This document shows positions 63,480 through 64,000 of a stretch of 64,000 bases of DNA, piece by piece. Location: positions 33,950 through 97,949 of the forward strand of contig NZ_CALEMI010000157.1 of assembly GCF_937910895.1 (NCBI RefSeq), read 5' to 3'. Position 1 is the first letter of the stretch; each line of letters starts with the position of its first letter. Under the pieces are notes generated by a model that did not search any database, was not told where the DNA came from, and worked only from the letters and a program-made list of their open reading frames with translations. This DNA comes from an uncultured Dokdonia sp. (GTDB lineage Bacteria; Bacteroidota; Bacteroidia; Flavobacteriales; Flavobacteriaceae). A program made the translations under genes and the position numbers.

Positions 63480-64000
63480 TTAAAACTGCTGTCCTATGAT
63501 AAAGTGCGTTTCCCATCCGTTAGGCTGTATTAGCCCAGGTATAGGATCGAAGCCATATCCAAAATCTAGCCCTAATAATCCAAAGGCAGGCATAAATATA
63601 CGAATTCCTGCACCAGCAGATCTACTCAATTGAAACGGATTATAATCCCTAAAATTGTCATAAGTAGCACCTCCTTCAATAAAAGCAAGTGTATAAATGG
63701 TTGCCGCTTGACTAAACGTTACAGGATAACGAAGTTCTAGACTAAATTTATTATAAATGGTAGCTCCATCATTATTGTTTGCAGTTGTAGCTGCTCCTCT
63801 ATCTAAAGGAGTTACAGATTGATTAGGATATCCTCTTAAACGGATAATCTCACGCCCATCTAGTGCGAACCCTCCTAATCCATCTCCTCCTAAGAAAAAA
63901 CGTTCAAAAGGTGGAATCCCTCTATCATTATTATAAGCACCTAGCCATCCAAATTCAACATTAGATTGTAAGACAAACTTCGCAGGAAGGCTTGTGTACC
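63480..64000 (-). CDS. bamA: Outer membrane assembly protein BamA, C-terminal part (5' end outside window)
   Basis: The minus-strand frame from the edge to the stop at 63480-63482 reads YTSLPAKFVLQSNVEFGWLG ... ERFFLGGDGLGGF ... ETHFIIGQQF. BamA is the barrel that inserts other barrels into the outer membrane. Seen here are the conserved barrel strands, IIRLRGY as the loop-6 VRGY-type motif, and the C-terminal Phe typical of outer-membrane barrels. Only about 173 residues are in the window; the POTRA domains lie outside. Followed by the two skp genes on the same strand. Confidence 0.9.
   Translation of the reverse strand, partial: YTSLPAKFVLQSNVEFGWLGAYNNDRGIPPFERFFLGGDGLGGFALDGREIIRLRGYPNQSVTPLDRGAATTANNNDGATIYNKFSLELRYPVTFSQAATIYTLAFIEGGATYDNFRDYNPFQLSRSAGAGIRIFMPAFGLLGLDFGYGFDPIPGLIQPNGWETHFIIGQQF

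Overview
The window is a low-GC chromosomal segment from a marine-type member of the Flavobacteriaceae (Bacteroidota), most like Dokdonia/Krokinobacter. The evidence is an alternative complex III plus caa3-type oxidase respiratory cluster, gliding and type 9 secretion genes (sprA, a porP/sprF-like gene, a remB-like gene), TonB proteins with the flavobacterial FPGCE motif, TAnnTTTG-type promoters and few Shine-Dalgarno sites. The genus is an inference; no rRNA or tRNA gene was recognised.

Layout. 1-8267: the end of actB, then actCDEF, coxB and coxA in one plus-strand run closed by a hairpin terminator. 8436-12451: a small Cys-rich lipoprotein, ruvB, a cytochrome P450 and queG. 12611-18387: a sugar island of two MFS transporters, a GH37 trehalase of the fungal neutral-trehalase type and a PfkB sugar kinase. 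18457-29782: maeB, ruvA, the giant sprA, gcvH and a VanZ-like gene. 29836-33859: three adjacent genes with related TonB C-terminal-like domains, the last joined to a RemB-like outer-membrane domain, with a MITE-like element just before it. 34003-35782: a lipoprotein and two minus-strand periplasmic proteins (thioredoxin-like, metallo-beta-lactamase fold). 35941-41376: a second respiratory cluster (heme O synthase, two subunit III-like proteins, subunit IV, SCO assembly factors, DUF420). 41553-49523: an ABC efflux cluster (one ATPase, two permeases, two membrane-fusion proteins, one TolC) followed by tsaB. 49718-54014: minus-strand MscS, DUF255 protein, dodecin and Nfu. 54507-57793: a PorP/SprF-like protein, an OmpA lipoprotein and a VWA protein. 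58005-60940: a TPR histidine kinase and a LytTR regulator. 60944-64000: minus-strand murI, two Skp/OmpH genes and the end of bamA.

The two respiratory clusters supply the structural and assembly parts of one electron-transfer chain: quinol to ACIII, its cytochrome c, then the CuA/heme-copper oxidase. The sugar island reads as uptake, hydrolysis and phosphorylation of a disaccharide.

The strongest unexplained signal is a 14-bp perfect palindrome, GCTTTCGCGAAAGC, present in 16 exact copies plus two 12-bp partial copies. Half of the exact copies lie between genes and half inside genes. Inside genes it is read in all three frames (AFAKA, LSRK, RFRES), so selection appears to act on the DNA. Many copies have asymmetric flanks, GTAC-like on one side and (G)TATAAAAA-like on the other, so the site may have a direction. 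A second notable signal is the trehalase, which carries an EF-hand-like DTDGDKKITIED motif and long stretches resembling yeast Nth1.
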